Source: CAVOKN01 sp963696505
GTDB taxonomy: Bacteria; Pseudomonadota; Gammaproteobacteria; Burkholderiales; Rhodocyclaceae
Direction of reading: 5' to 3'
NCBI GenBank assembly: GCA_963696505.1
Contig: CAVOKN010000023.1
Coordinates: forward strand, 1-64,000
DNA: 64,000 bases
Shown: in pieces, positions 46,470 through 55,401 of the stretch
Position numbering within the stretch: the stretch's first letter is position 1
How the letters are laid out: every line of letters starts with the position of its first letter
Translations under genes and position numbers: made by a program
The notes under the pieces: generated by a model
What the model saw: only the letters and a program-made list of their open reading frames with translations
What the model was told of the DNA's origin: nothing
The model's database searches: none

Positions 46470-47264
46470 TCAGGACGGCCGCGAACCGGTCGGGAAGGGC
46501 CAGGCAGCGGCCGGATTGAGCGAGGACTTGAGGCCAGGTGCGGCCGCCGTAGAAGGCGTTGCAGCGGCCGGGGCCGCGGGCGCCAGTGCGGCGGCGGGTG
46601 ATGCCTCGGGTTTCTTGGCTGCCGGTTTCCTTGCTGCGGGTGCCGAAGCCTTTTTGGCCACCGGTTTGGCGGCAGCCTGTTTGGCAACAGGCTTGGCCGT
46701 GGCCTTTTTGGCCGCCGGTCTGGCGGCAGCCTTCTTGGCAACAGGCTTGGCCGCGGCTTTCTTCGCAACAGGCTTGGCCGTGGCCTTTTTGGCCGCCGGT
46801 TTGGCGGCTGCCTTCTTCGCGACAGGCTTGGCCGCGGCTTTCTTCGCGACAGGCTTGGCCGCCGCCTTCTTCGCTGCGGGTTTGGCGGTTGCCTTCTTCG
46901 CCGCAGGCTTTGCTGCTGCCTTCTTGGCGACGGGCTTGCCCGTGGACTTCTTCGCCGCGGGCTTTGCTGCTGCCTTCTTGGCGACGGGTTTGCCCGCGGC
47001 CTTCTTCGCTGCAGGTTTCGCTGCGGCCTTTCTGGCAGCAGGCTTCGCCGCGGACTTCTTGGCGGCAGGCTTGGCCGCCGCCCTCTTCACCGCCGGCTTC
47101 TTGGCCGCAGAAGCCTTCTTCACGGCACCCTTCTTGGCCGCAGGGGCCTTCTTCACGGCAGCCTTAGTGACCGCGGGTTTGGCGACCTTCTTCACCGCGG
47201 ACTCCTTCGCTGCAGACTTCTTCTTCGCCGATTTCTTGGCGGCGGATTTCTTCGCTTCAGCCAT
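46470..47264 (-). CDS. Histone H1-like Lys/Ala/Pro-rich protein
   Basis: 264 residues, mostly repeats of the form AAKPAAKKA or AAKPVAKKA, about 20 in all. It resembles the C-terminal half of eukaryotic histone H1 and bacterial AlgP/HctB-like proteins and is expected to bind DNA through its positive charge. The last 20 residues (PAAAWPFPTGSRPS) are not repetitive. ATG 47264 has GAAGGAGGAAA in front. Repeat number may be variable or misassembled. Confidence 0.85.
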   Translation of the reverse strand: MAEAKKSAAKKSAKKKSAAKESAVKKVAKPAVTKAAVKKAPAAKKGAVKKASAAKKPAVKRAAAKPAAKKSAAKPAARKAAAKPAAKKAAGKPVAKKAAAKPAAKKSTGKPVAKKAAAKPAAKKATAKPAAKKAAAKPVAKKAAAKPVAKKAAAKPAAKKATAKPVAKKAAAKPVAKKAAARPAAKKATAKPVAKQAAAKPVAKKASAPAARKPAAKKPEASPAAALAPAAPAAATPSTAAAPGLKSSLNPAAAWPFPTGSRPS

Positions 47265-47280
47265 CACTTTCCTCCTTCAA

Positions 47281-48187
47281 CTAAGTAACAGGATTGAGCC
47301 AACTGATATCCGCCTGAACAAGCACGGCCATTCGCCCGCCCGGTTCGCACCGCGCGTAGTGAATTCTTGGTGCGCCTTCGCGCTCCCCGACGCGCTTACC
47401 ACGGCGCCAGGAAGAGGCTGCAGGGCGTAGCGCCCCGCACTTCACAAGTTCGGTATGCGGCCATCCGCTGCGCCATCGCGCCCGCGGCGGCTCTGGTCTC
47501 TCGCGCATGCCGGCGCATTCCATTCCCGGTGACGCGTGTCGTGTCGTTACGCGGGTGGGCCGCAGATCGCGATGATAATGCCGAGGGCATGGGGGCGGGA
47601 AAGGCGTGCGGCGAACCCGGCGCCAAGCGACGGTGCTCAGCATGCATCCCTCGCTGGCCGCCGACCCGGCCACCCGTCGCGCGGGTGGGGGTGGGGCCGC
47701 GGGCGGCGCTTCGCCTTGGCCTCGCGCCTCAACCCCGACTCGTGGATGTTTCGCCCCGGGCCGGCGGCAAACCCTGCGCCATGGCGAGGGGAGGCCGTCG
47801 TCATGATTGCGGCTTTCGCGGGGAGCAATGACATCCGACCACCGCGCCGTTGCGGCGGGTGATCCTGGATTCGGAGCCGGGGGGATTCAGGAAATCGAGC
47901 GGCGCGCAGGGGAGGCTGAGGCATTGCGCCAGGGAAGCGGGCATGGCCAATCGCCGCCTGCATCGACAACGTCCCCTGCCGTGTCCTGTTCTTGCCGCAC
48001 CCCTGCAAGCCGCGCCCCTCCTGGGTTTCGGGGCACCCCACTAGATGTAGTGCCCCCACTACGGTATGCGACTAATTCTAGGGCGTCATTTTTGAACGCG
48101 CAAGATTTTTTTCTGTCAAGTGGGGGGTGTTGCGCAATCGTGTGTCTTGTTGACAACACCGGCGGCATAGCGCCGGGCGTCGCCGCT
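47281..48187. other. About 900 bp without a supported gene
   Basis: Open frames on both strands up to 150 codons lack recognisable domains. The right part (48039-48140) is AT-richer and carries paired CACTA/TAGTG motifs and promoter-like hexamers reading left, yet no gene follows in that direction. See the NrdR-like box entry. Confidence 0.5.
48039..48070 (-). promoter_or_regulatory. Possible NrdR boxes without a ribonucleotide reductase gene
   Basis: CACTAGATGTAGTG (48039-48052) is a palindrome resembling the NrdR box; CACTACGGTATGCG (48057-48070) is a partial second copy 18 bp away. On the minus strand TAGAAT preceded 17 bp upstream by TTGCGC lies beside them. NrdR boxes normally sit before nrd genes; none is seen here. 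The 18-bp spacing is not the usual one, so this is tentative. Confidence 0.3.
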
Positions 48188-48640
48188 TCAACGCGGCGCG
48201 CCGACGAGCAGCCGATGCAGGCGTGGCCAGTCGAAATGCGGTCCCGGATCGGTCTTGCGTCCCGGCGCAACGTCGGCGTGGCCGGCGATGTCGGCGATCG
48301 GGTAGCGCCGGCGCAGTGCCGCGATCAGCCGGGCCAGCACCGCGTACTGCACTGCCTCGAACGGATGCTCGTCGCCGCCTTCGAGTTCAATGCCAACCGA
48401 GAAGTCGTTGCAGCGGTGGCGCCCCTTCCACGACGACGCTCCCGCATGCCAGGCGCGTTGCCCGCAGGGGACGAACTGGATCAGCCCGCCGTCGCGCCGC
48501 ACCAGGAAGTGGGCCGACACCCGCAGGCCTTCGATCGTGGCGTAATAGGGGTGGGCCGCCGGGTCGAGCCGGTTGGTGAATAGCCGCTCGATGGCGTCGC
48601 CGCCGAACTGCCCCGGGGGCAGGCTTATGGCATGGATCAC
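48188..48640 (-). CDS. ampD: 1,6-anhydro-N-acetylmuramyl-L-alanine amidase AmpD, N-terminus probably frameshifted
   Basis: AmpD cuts the peptide from anhydro-MurNAc in cell-wall recycling. The zinc amidase core is present: HAISLPPGQFGG, VSAHFLVRRDG, WHAGASSW, NDFSVGIELEG, GHADVAPGRKTDPGPHFDW. GTG 48640 is the first start in this frame, yet about 28 more AmpD-like residues (DGWLPGAQRVLSPNCDDRPPG) are readable upstream with no start codon. Dropping one base from the C-run at 48729-48732 would link them to GTG 48770, which overlaps the pilR stop, giving a normal 193-residue protein. Confidence 0.88.
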   Translation of the reverse strand: MIHAISLPPGQFGGDAIERLFTNRLDPAAHPYYATIEGLRVSAHFLVRRDGGLIQFVPCGQRAWHAGASSWKGRHRCNDFSVGIELEGGDEHPFEAVQYAVLARLIAALRRRYPIADIAGHADVAPGRKTDPGPHFDWPRLHRLLVGAPR

Positions 48641-48766
48641 GGCGAGATCGACCGCCAGGCCCGGCGGCCGGTCGTCGCAATTCGGCGACAGGACGCGCTG
48701 CGCCCCAGGCAGCCAGCCGTCATCGTCCGGGGCGGCCGGCGCGTTCGACGGGCGCTGTGCTGCCGC

Positions 48767-50136
48767 TCACTCCTTGAGGCCGAGCCGCTCCATCCGGTAG
48801 CGCAGGGAGCGGAAGGTGACGCCCAGGAGCTTGGCCGCGGCGGTGCGGTTGAAGCGCGTCTTCTGGAGCGCATCGTTGATGGCCTGGCGCTCGACCCGGT
48901 CCAGGTAGTCCTGCAAGGGGCCGCCTTCCGCGGCGGCACCCGCGCTTCCCGGTTCCAGGTCCACCGGCGCGAGCTGCAGGTCGTCGACGCCGATCTCCGA
49001 GCCGGACAGCAGGGCCAGCGCCCGCTCCAGCACGTTCTCGAGTTCGCGCACGTTGCCCGGGAAGGGATAGACCTCCAGGGCGCGCAGCGCGGCGGCCGAC
49101 AGGCGGGGGGGCTGATGCCGCTGTCGCGGCTCATGCGGTCGAGGATGCTCGCGGCCAGCAGCGGGACATCTTCGCGGCATTCGCGCAGCGACGGCATGCG
49201 CAGTTCGATGACGTTCAGGCGGTAGAACAGATCCTGCCGGAACTGGCCCTTGTCCACCAGGCTGCGCAGGTTCTGATGGGTGGCGCTGATGATGCGCACG
49301 TCCACCGGCTCCTCCGCGGTGGCGCCGATGTTGCGCACGCGCTTCTCCTGGATTGCCCGCAGCAGCTTGACCTGCATCTGCAGCGGCAGGTCCGCCACTT
49401 CGTCGAGGAACAGCGTGCCGCCGTTGGCCGCCTGGAAGAAGCCTTCGCGGTCGCTGTCCGCGCCGGTGAATGCCCCCTTGCGGTAGCCGAAGAACTCGCT
49501 CTCCATGAGGTTCTCGGGAATCGCGCCGCAGTTCACCGGCACGAAGGGCAGGCTGCCGCGGGGCGACAAGGCGTGGATCAGCCGCGCCGCGCGCTCCTTG
49601 CCGCTGCCCGACTCGCCCGATACGTATACCGGCGCCTGGCTCTTCGCCAGCTTGGCGATCAGGGTGCGCACCTGCTGTATGGCGGACGATTCGCCGAGCA
49701 GTTGATACGCTTCCGGAGCGTGCTGGACTTCCTCCGGCTGGGACACCTTGAGGGCGGACTTGACCAGCGCCCGCAACTGGTCGAGCGACACCGGCTTCGA
49801 AAGGTAGTCGAAGGCGCCCGCCTTCAGCGCCGCCACTGCGTTCTCGGTACTGCCGTAGGCGGTGATCACCGCCACCGGCAGGTCGCGGCAAACCTCGCCG
49901 ATGTGGCGCACCAGTTCCAGTCCGTCGCCGTCGGGCAGCCGCATGTCGGTCAGGCAGAGCTGGTAGTGCTTGGCGGCGAGCAGGCGTTTGGCATCGGCCA
50001 CCGTGCCGGCGGTGTCGGCCGCCAGTCCCATGCGCGCCATGGTCAGGTCGAGCAGCTCGCGGATGTCGGCCTCGTCGTCGACGACGAGTACCTGGGCTAG
50101 TTCGGCGCGGGTGCGGCGTTCGGGTCGGTTTGCCAT
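48767..50136 (-). pseudogene. pilR: Sigma54-dependent response regulator PilR, one frameshift
   Basis: The partner of PilS, expected to activate sigma54 promoters such as that of pilin. It has a receiver domain (VLVVDDEADI, phospho-Asp in LTDMRLPDGDG), AAA+ domain with GESGSGKE, GAFTGAD (sigma54 contact) and FLDEVADLPL, and a C-terminal Fis-type helix-turn-helix (AINDALQKTRFNRTAAAKLLGVT). The frame breaks at a seven-C run (49105-49111); one more C rejoins ISPP to RLSAAALRALEVYPFPGN. The start is ATG 50136, overlapping pilS. Confidence 0.88.
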
Positions 50137-51722
50137 CGTTTCAGCTTGCCTGTGATGCAGAAGTGGGCGCCCGGGGAATTGTCGAGCAGACCGAGACTGG
50201 CGTCGTTCGCGTCGCACAGCTCGCGTGCGATGTACAGACCGAGGCCGGTGCCCTTGCTGTGGGTGGTGAAGAAAGGCTCGAACACCTGGCCCCGCAGCCT
50301 GTCGTCGATTCCCGGGCCGTCGTCGATAATATGCAATTCGCAGCGGTTTGCCGAGGCATTGCTGCTCGCGGCAAGCTGTATCGAGCCGGGTTTGCCGCTG
50401 CTGTGGCGCACCGCGTTGGCCAGCAGGTTCCACAGCACCTGGTTGAAGTGGGCGCGATCGAACACCAAGGACGCCTTCGCCTCTATTTCGCGCGCGAACA
50501 GCACGGGGGGCGCCTTCTCGTGCATGGTGAACTCGTCGAGAAAGGTGGCGAGGAAGGGCTCCAGCGCGATCTTCTCCGGCTCGACGCGGTCGCGGCGGCC
50601 CAGTTCCAGCACGTCGCGCACCATGCGTTCGAGGCGCAGCGCGTTGTCGCGGATGATGCGGGTGAGCCGCGCCTGCATGTCGGTGCGCTTTTCATCGCGC
50701 ATCAGATCGGCGGCCTGGCTGATGGCCGACAGCGGGTTGCGTATCTCGTGGGCGATGTTCGCCGTCAGCCGTCCGAGGGCGGCTAGCTTCATCTGCTGGG
50801 CCTGGGCCTGGAGGCGGCCGGTATCCTCAAGGAATACCAGCGCATCGCCGCCCGAGCCGACGACCAGCCGCGCGCGCAGCGACTTGCCCCCGGGCGCAAA
50901 ACGCATCGGCAGTTCCTCCTCGCCGGCGCCGGGATCGGTGCGGCGAAGTTTCTCGGCGAGTTCGGGTAGCAACTCGGCCACGTCGCGCCCGCCGAGTGCG
51001 CCCAGGCCCAGCAGCGTCTCGGCGCGCGGGTTGGCCTGGCGCACCTTGCCGGCGAAGCTCACCACCAGCACACCGTCATGGACGTCGCGGATGATGCGCT
51101 GGTTCATGCGCAACTGATCGTCCAGTTCGACGCCGCGCTGGCGCGCCAGCTCCTCGTTGGCGATCACCCGGCGCGCCAGCAGGCGGGCCGAGATCGCCGT
51201 GGCGAAGAAGGCAATGCTGATGATGCCGGCCTGGACGAAGTTGGTATCCGGCGGACTGACGGCGACGCTGCGATAGGCTTGTTCGAGGAGCACGGCGATG
51301 GTCGCCATTGCCGCGTAGAACAGCGACAGTCGCCCCTGTCCGACGAGGCCGGCGCCGGCGAGCATCACCAGCATCATCACCGCGAGACCGCTCTTCTGCC
51401 CGCCGCTCGCATGCAGCAGCAGCGTCAGCGCCACGATATCCACCGCTACCTGCAGGCTGACCAGACCGTTGAAGCGCAGCGGCAGGCGCCCATGGGTCAG
51501 GATGAAACCCAGCGCCAGGAGGCAATATCCGACATCGACCCAGAGGAACAGGTCGCGCTTGTAGTCCGGGGTGTCGTGGCCGGCTCCCTGGAACACCAGG
51601 CCGGCAACGAGCAGCACGCTGGCCGCCACCAGGCGGTAGAAATTGAAATAACCCAGGGAGCGCCACAGCGACTCGGATGTGTCGGGCACGCGCAGCTCAG
51701 CCGCCGCAGCCAGTTGCGTCAT
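50097..51722 (-). CDS. pilS: Sensor histidine kinase PilS
   Basis: 541 residues: six N-terminal membrane helices (about residues 25-195), a PAS domain (IRDVHDGVLVVSFAGKV), the HisKA domain with phospho-acceptor His in NIAHEIRNPLSAIS, and an HATPase domain with NQVLWNLLANAVRHS, IDDGPGID and GTGLGLYIAREL. This layout matches PilS of type IV pilus regulation. It overlaps pilR by 40 bp. Confidence 0.92.
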   Translation of the reverse strand: MTQLAAAAELRVPDTSESLWRSLGYFNFYRLVAASVLLVAGLVFQGAGHDTPDYKRDLFLWVDVGYCLLALGFILTHGRLPLRFNGLVSLQVAVDIVALTLLLHASGGQKSGLAVMMLVMLAGAGLVGQGRLSLFYAAMATIAVLLEQAYRSVAVSPPDTNFVQAGIISIAFFATAISARLLARRVIANEELARQRGVELDDQLRMNQRIIRDVHDGVLVVSFAGKVRQANPRAETLLGLGALGGRDVAELLPELAEKLRRTDPGAGEEELPMRFAPGGKSLRARLVVGSGGDALVFLEDTGRLQAQAQQMKLAALGRLTANIAHEIRNPLSAISQAADLMRDEKRTDMQARLTRIIRDNALRLERMVRDVLELGRRDRVEPEKIALEPFLATFLDEFTMHEKAPPVLFAREIEAKASLVFDRAHFNQVLWNLLANAVRHSSGKPGSIQLAASSNASANRCELHIIDDGPGIDDRLRGQVFEPFFTTHSKGTGLGLYIARELCDANDASLGLLDNSPGAHFCITGKLKRWQTDPNAAPAPN

Positions 51723-51732
51723 GTCTGCTCGC

Positions 51733-51960
51733 CTAAGCGCCGAGGCGGCGGTGTTCCTCGGAGCAATAGTGGCGTTCGCCGACGCGCACGCTGTCGCTCT
51801 CGGGCAGGTTCACACCGCAATGGGCGCAGACCACCATGCGTTCGGCCGGCAGGTCGCGCCGCGGCTTGGTCTGTTCGTCGCGGCGTGACCGCGCCTTCAG
51901 CCCCTTGAACAGCAAGTAGCCGACCAGTGCCACGAACAGCAGGAGGATGAACTTTCCCAT
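51733..51960 (-). CDS. PP0621-family small membrane protein
   Basis: 75 residues: a membrane segment at residues 3-20 (KFILLLFVALVGYLLFKGL), a basic linker, then a small zinc-ribbon-like part with CAHCGVNLPESD and HYCSEEHR. Members of this family commonly precede pilS in betaproteobacteria. The ATG at 51960 gives the standard MGKF start. Function unknown. Confidence 0.8.
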   Translation of the reverse strand: MGKFILLLFVALVGYLLFKGLKARSRRDEQTKPRRDLPAERMVVCAHCGVNLPESDSVRVGERHYCSEEHRRLGA

Positions 51961-52390
51961 GGGACGCATTCCGAGCAGGACGCGGACTATATAGCACGGG
52001 TCCGCCTGCCGCGACCCCGCGATGAGCCGGGCCGCAGGGCATGAACGTCACGGAAGCGTTCCCTCTGCCCCTATGGCGGGGGAGAGGGAGCAATTCATGC
52101 GATTGCCCGAAGCCGGACCGCAACGCGATTCAGTCCGCCGGATGCCACAGGGTTTGCGCAACCGCTGCCGCCCGCGACTCATGCCGCAACGGTGTTCGCC
52201 GGCGCCGTGCGGAGGACGAAGTCAGGAAGGAGGGTCGCCGGGGCCGGGCGCGGAGCGGTCGCCGCGCGGGTCGAGGCCCTGGCTGCGCAGCGGCGACCTG
52301 CGACGATACAGAGGCGCCGGCGGGCGGATCGCCCGGCAACGACCCCCGCCGCCGCGACGGCTGCTTCAACGATTGATTTCAGACCAGAAT
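51961..52390. other. Gap between the PP0621-type gene and tRNA-Pro
   Basis: About 430 bp with no supported gene. It holds a CCTCTGCCCC/GGGGGAGAGGG hairpin at about 52060-52090, similar to the CCCTCTCCC repeats at 27766 and 34828. Confidence 0.5.
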
Positions 52391-52467
<77 letters not shown>

Positions 52468-52553
52468 AATCGATGCTCCAGAACAACAGAGCCAAGCTCT
52501 CGCTTGGCCCGGCCGCCTGTTGCGGTGTGGTGCGGGTCCGGCGGGTTGCCCCG

Positions 52554-53522
52554 TCAGTGATCCCTCGCCACGGAAAAGCGCGCCAATTCTAGCAGAGAAT
52601 CTTTGTAGTTTGAATTCGCCAGCGGGGCGAGAGACTCGACCGCGAGGTCGGCCTCGGCAACCGCCATGCGCTTGGCCTCTTCGAGCGCACCCGTGGCACG
52701 GATCGCCTCGATGACGGCGGGAAAGTCGTCGCGTCCGCCCTGTTCAATGGCGTGGCGCACGGCAGCGGCCTGGTCCGCATTGCCTCGATGCAGGGCGTGG
52801 ATCAGCGGCAACGTCGGCTTGCCTTCGGCCAGATCGTCGCCCAGGTGCTTGCCGGTGGCATTCTCGTCGCCGGAGTAGTCGAGCACGTCGTCGATCAACT
52901 GGAACGCGGTGCCGAGGTGCATGCCGTAGTTCGCCAGCCCCTCTTCGATGTCTGGCGGTGCGGCGCCCAGGATCGCACCGAGGCGCGCACCGGCCTCGAA
53001 CAGCTTGGCCGTCTTGAAACGGATGACGCGCAGATAGGAGGCGACGTTGACGTCCGCGTCGTGGCAGTTCAGCAGTTGCAGAACCTCGCCCTCGGCGATG
53101 GTGTTGGTGGCGTCGGCCAGCACCCGCATCACGCGCATGCTGTCCACCGCGACCATCATCTGGAAGGCGCGGGAATAAAGGAAATCGCCCACCAGCACCG
53201 AGGCGGCATTCCCGAAGAGCGCGTTGGCTGTCTTGTTGCCGCGCCGCAGTTCCGATTCGTCCACCACGTCGTCGTGCAGCAACGTTGCCGTGTGGATGAA
53301 CTCGACCACCGCGGCCAGTGTATGTTGGTGTGTGCCGCCGTAACCGGCCGCACCGGCGGAGAGCAGTACCAGGGCCGGACGCAGGCGCTTTCCGCCGCTG
53401 CCGATGATGTACTCGGCCACCTGCCGGATCAGCACGACGTCGGAGTGTAGCCGCGTGCGGATCACTTCGTTGACGCGGCGCATGTCGTCGCTGATTAGGG
53501 CGAGAAAGCTGGGCTGGAGCAA
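52554..53522 (-). CDS. ispB: Octaprenyl diphosphate synthase
   Basis: A trans-prenyltransferase that makes the ubiquinone side chain. Both aspartate-rich motifs are present: LLHDDVVDESE and QLIDDVLDYSGD, with GGKRLRPALVLL before them. TTG 53522 (LQPSFLALISDDM) gives the usual 322 residues. The frame stays open to TTG 53609, which would add 29 unconserved residues. Chain length (C40) is inferred from family, not from sequence. Confidence 0.92.
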   Translation of the reverse strand: MLQPSFLALISDDMRRVNEVIRTRLHSDVVLIRQVAEYIIGSGGKRLRPALVLLSAGAAGYGGTHQHTLAAVVEFIHTATLLHDDVVDESELRRGNKTANALFGNAASVLVGDFLYSRAFQMMVAVDSMRVMRVLADATNTIAEGEVLQLLNCHDADVNVASYLRVIRFKTAKLFEAGARLGAILGAAPPDIEEGLANYGMHLGTAFQLIDDVLDYSGDENATGKHLGDDLAEGKPTLPLIHALHRGNADQAAAVRHAIEQGGRDDFPAVIEAIRATGALEEAKRMAVAEADLAVESLAPLANSNYKDSLLELARFSVARDH

Positions 53523-53734
53523 GGCGCGGCGTCCGGAAAAAGCGCGATGGTAGGCGCCGTCACTGGGGGCGTCAAGAAAGTGCGACAGCACCGGCTGCGA
53601 GGCGCGCAACCCGGCGCAATCGCATGGATTGCCCCACTTCCCGCCTGCGGGGAGATGGAACGATTCTGCGACCTTCGTGCGTCCGTCCCGGAGCGCAAGC
53701 GGCGTCAGCGTCTGGTGCCCCTGGTCTCATCTGA

Positions 53735-53740
53735 TATACT
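53735..53740 (+). promoter_or_regulatory. -10 of tRNA-Ala
   Basis: TGATATACT (53732-53740) is an extended -10 ending 15 bases before the tRNA. No clear -35 is seen. Confidence 0.5.
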
Positions 53741-53755
53741 GCGCACCCGTCACAC

Positions 53756-53831
<76 letters not shown>

Positions 53832-53844
53832 GAACACCCAAATG

Positions 53845-53878
53845 AAGCCTTGCAAACCACCGCGAGGCTTTTTGTTTT
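53845..53878 (+). terminator. Rho-independent terminator after tRNA-Ala
   Basis: AAGCCTTGC and GCGAGGCTT form a 9-bp stem with one G-U pair and an 8-base loop, followed by TTTGTTTT. Confidence 0.88.
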
Positions 53879-54088
53879 CCTGGCTTCGGCATTGGTGGTG
53901 TAAACGGCCGCGGTGGAGAATCCCGATCGGGCGCGGGATTGCGCACGATTCTGGGTCGGAACGTGGCAAAGCGGCCGCCGTGCGCAGTCGCCGGCAGGAA
54001 GGCCTCTGCGGTGAATCGCCTCGTCATTCGCCGCACTTGGCGCGTCGAATAGCGTGCCATTGCGGTGAATGGGTGTCACAATCGCCGC

Positions 54089-55204
54089 ATGAATAGCGGA
54101 GATGAGCCTTACATCTGGCAACTCGCCGATTGGCCGGCCATGCGATACGACCTCGCCGCCCTGGTGGGCCCCTTGGCCGAGGTCAGCCGCGCCCAAGGGC
54201 AGCTTCTGGGCCGGCTGGCGGATGTCGGCATGCCCCTGCGCGACCAGGCCAGCCTGGTGGCGCTGACCGAGGACGTGGTCAAGACCAGCGAAATCGAGGG
54301 CGAACGGCTCGATGTCGAAGCGGTGCGTTCATCGATTGCCCGGCGCCTCGGCGTGGACTTCGGCGCCCTTGCCCCGGTGGATCGACATGTCGAGGGCGTG
54401 GTCGAGATGGTGCTCGACGCCACGGCCCGCTGCGCTGCACCACTGACGCCGCAGCGACTGTTTGGCTGGCATGCCGCATTGTTTCCCACCGGGTACAGCG
54501 GCCTCGCCCAAATCCGTGTTGGCGCCTGGCGCGACGATGCCTCTGGTCCGATGCAGGTGGTGTCGGGCCCGGTTCATCGCCAGCGTGTCCATTACGAGGC
54601 ACCGCCTGCCGCGCGGCTGGAGGCGGAGGTTGCCGATTTCCTGGCTTGGGCGAACGCCGACACGCCCGAACCGAAGTTGATCAAAGCGGGGCTGGCGCAT
54701 TTGTGGTTTGTGACCCTGCACCCCTTCGACGACGGCAACGGTCGTATCGCCCGGGCAGTGGGCGATGTGTTCCTGACCCGCGCCGATGGCAGCCCGCAGC
54801 GCTTCTATGGCCTGTCGGCGCAGATCCAGCGCGAGCGCAAGGCCTACTACGACGTGCTGGAGCACACACAGAACGGCACGCTGGATGTGACCGAATGGTT
54901 GTCGTGGTTCCTCGGCGCCCTGCAGCGGGCGGTGGATAGCGCCGGGCACGCGCTCGACGCCGTCCTGGTGAAGGCGCGCTTCTGGCAGCGCTGGGCGGGC
55001 ACGCCGCTGAACGAGCGGCAGGTGGCATTGCTCAACCGGCTGCTCGACGGTTTCGAGGGCAAGCTGACCAGCAGCAAATGGGCAGCCATTGCCAAATGCT
55101 CCCCCGACACAGCGCTGCGCGACATCGGCGATCTGATTGCGCTGGGCGTGCTGCGCAAGATGGCCGGCGGCGGGCGCAGCACGGCCTACGAACTCGTTGA
55201 TTGA
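54089..55204 (+). CDS. Fic-family protein with DUF4172-like N-terminus
   Basis: A 371-residue Fic protein, likely an AMP-transferring enzyme or a de-AMPylase. The active motif HPFDDGNGRIAR starts at His211 and is complete. An inhibitory-helix motif (TSEIEGE, near residue 70) lies N-terminal to the Fic core, as in self-inhibited class II enzymes. The N-terminal domain (YIWQLADWP onward) and a C-terminal winged-helix-like part fit the usual chromosomal Fic architecture. ATG 54089 is chosen on homology; no strong ribosome site. The target is unknown. Confidence 0.88.
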   Translation: MNSGDEPYIWQLADWPAMRYDLAALVGPLAEVSRAQGQLLGRLADVGMPLRDQASLVALTEDVVKTSEIEGERLDVEAVRSSIARRLGVDFGALAPVDRHVEGVVEMVLDATARCAAPLTPQRLFGWHAALFPTGYSGLAQIRVGAWRDDASGPMQVVSGPVHRQRVHYEAPPAARLEAEVADFLAWANADTPEPKLIKAGLAHLWFVTLHPFDDGNGRIARAVGDVFLTRADGSPQRFYGLSAQIQRERKAYYDVLEHTQNGTLDVTEWLSWFLGALQRAVDSAGHALDAVLVKARFWQRWAGTPLNERQVALLNRLLDGFEGKLTSSKWAAIAKCSPDTALRDIGDLIALGVLRKMAGGGRSTAYELVD

Positions 55205-55401
55205 GGAAACAGTCAACGATCTGAATGACCTTCGGCGCACCGATATCCATCTTGCAGATCCGTTCGCCACTGCCGGCCGCAAGACGAGGCAGGCGGCGAC
55301 CAAAGTCAGCCTTGGCGGAGCGCCGATGGGCACCATCCACCATGCACCGCACCATGCACCGCAAAGCGCGGTTCGACGCAACGAGACAAGGGAGCACCGC
55401 C

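Noticed and set aside
46470..47264. Regular repeats that could be read as a CRISPR or satellite array
   Set aside because: The repeats are codon-phased and encode AAKPxAKKA in a gene with a good ribosome site; no unique spacers of constant length.
47367..47831. Frames of 130-154 codons in the gap after the histone-like gene
   Set aside because: Arg/Pro/Ala-rich on both strands with no domain or ribosome site.
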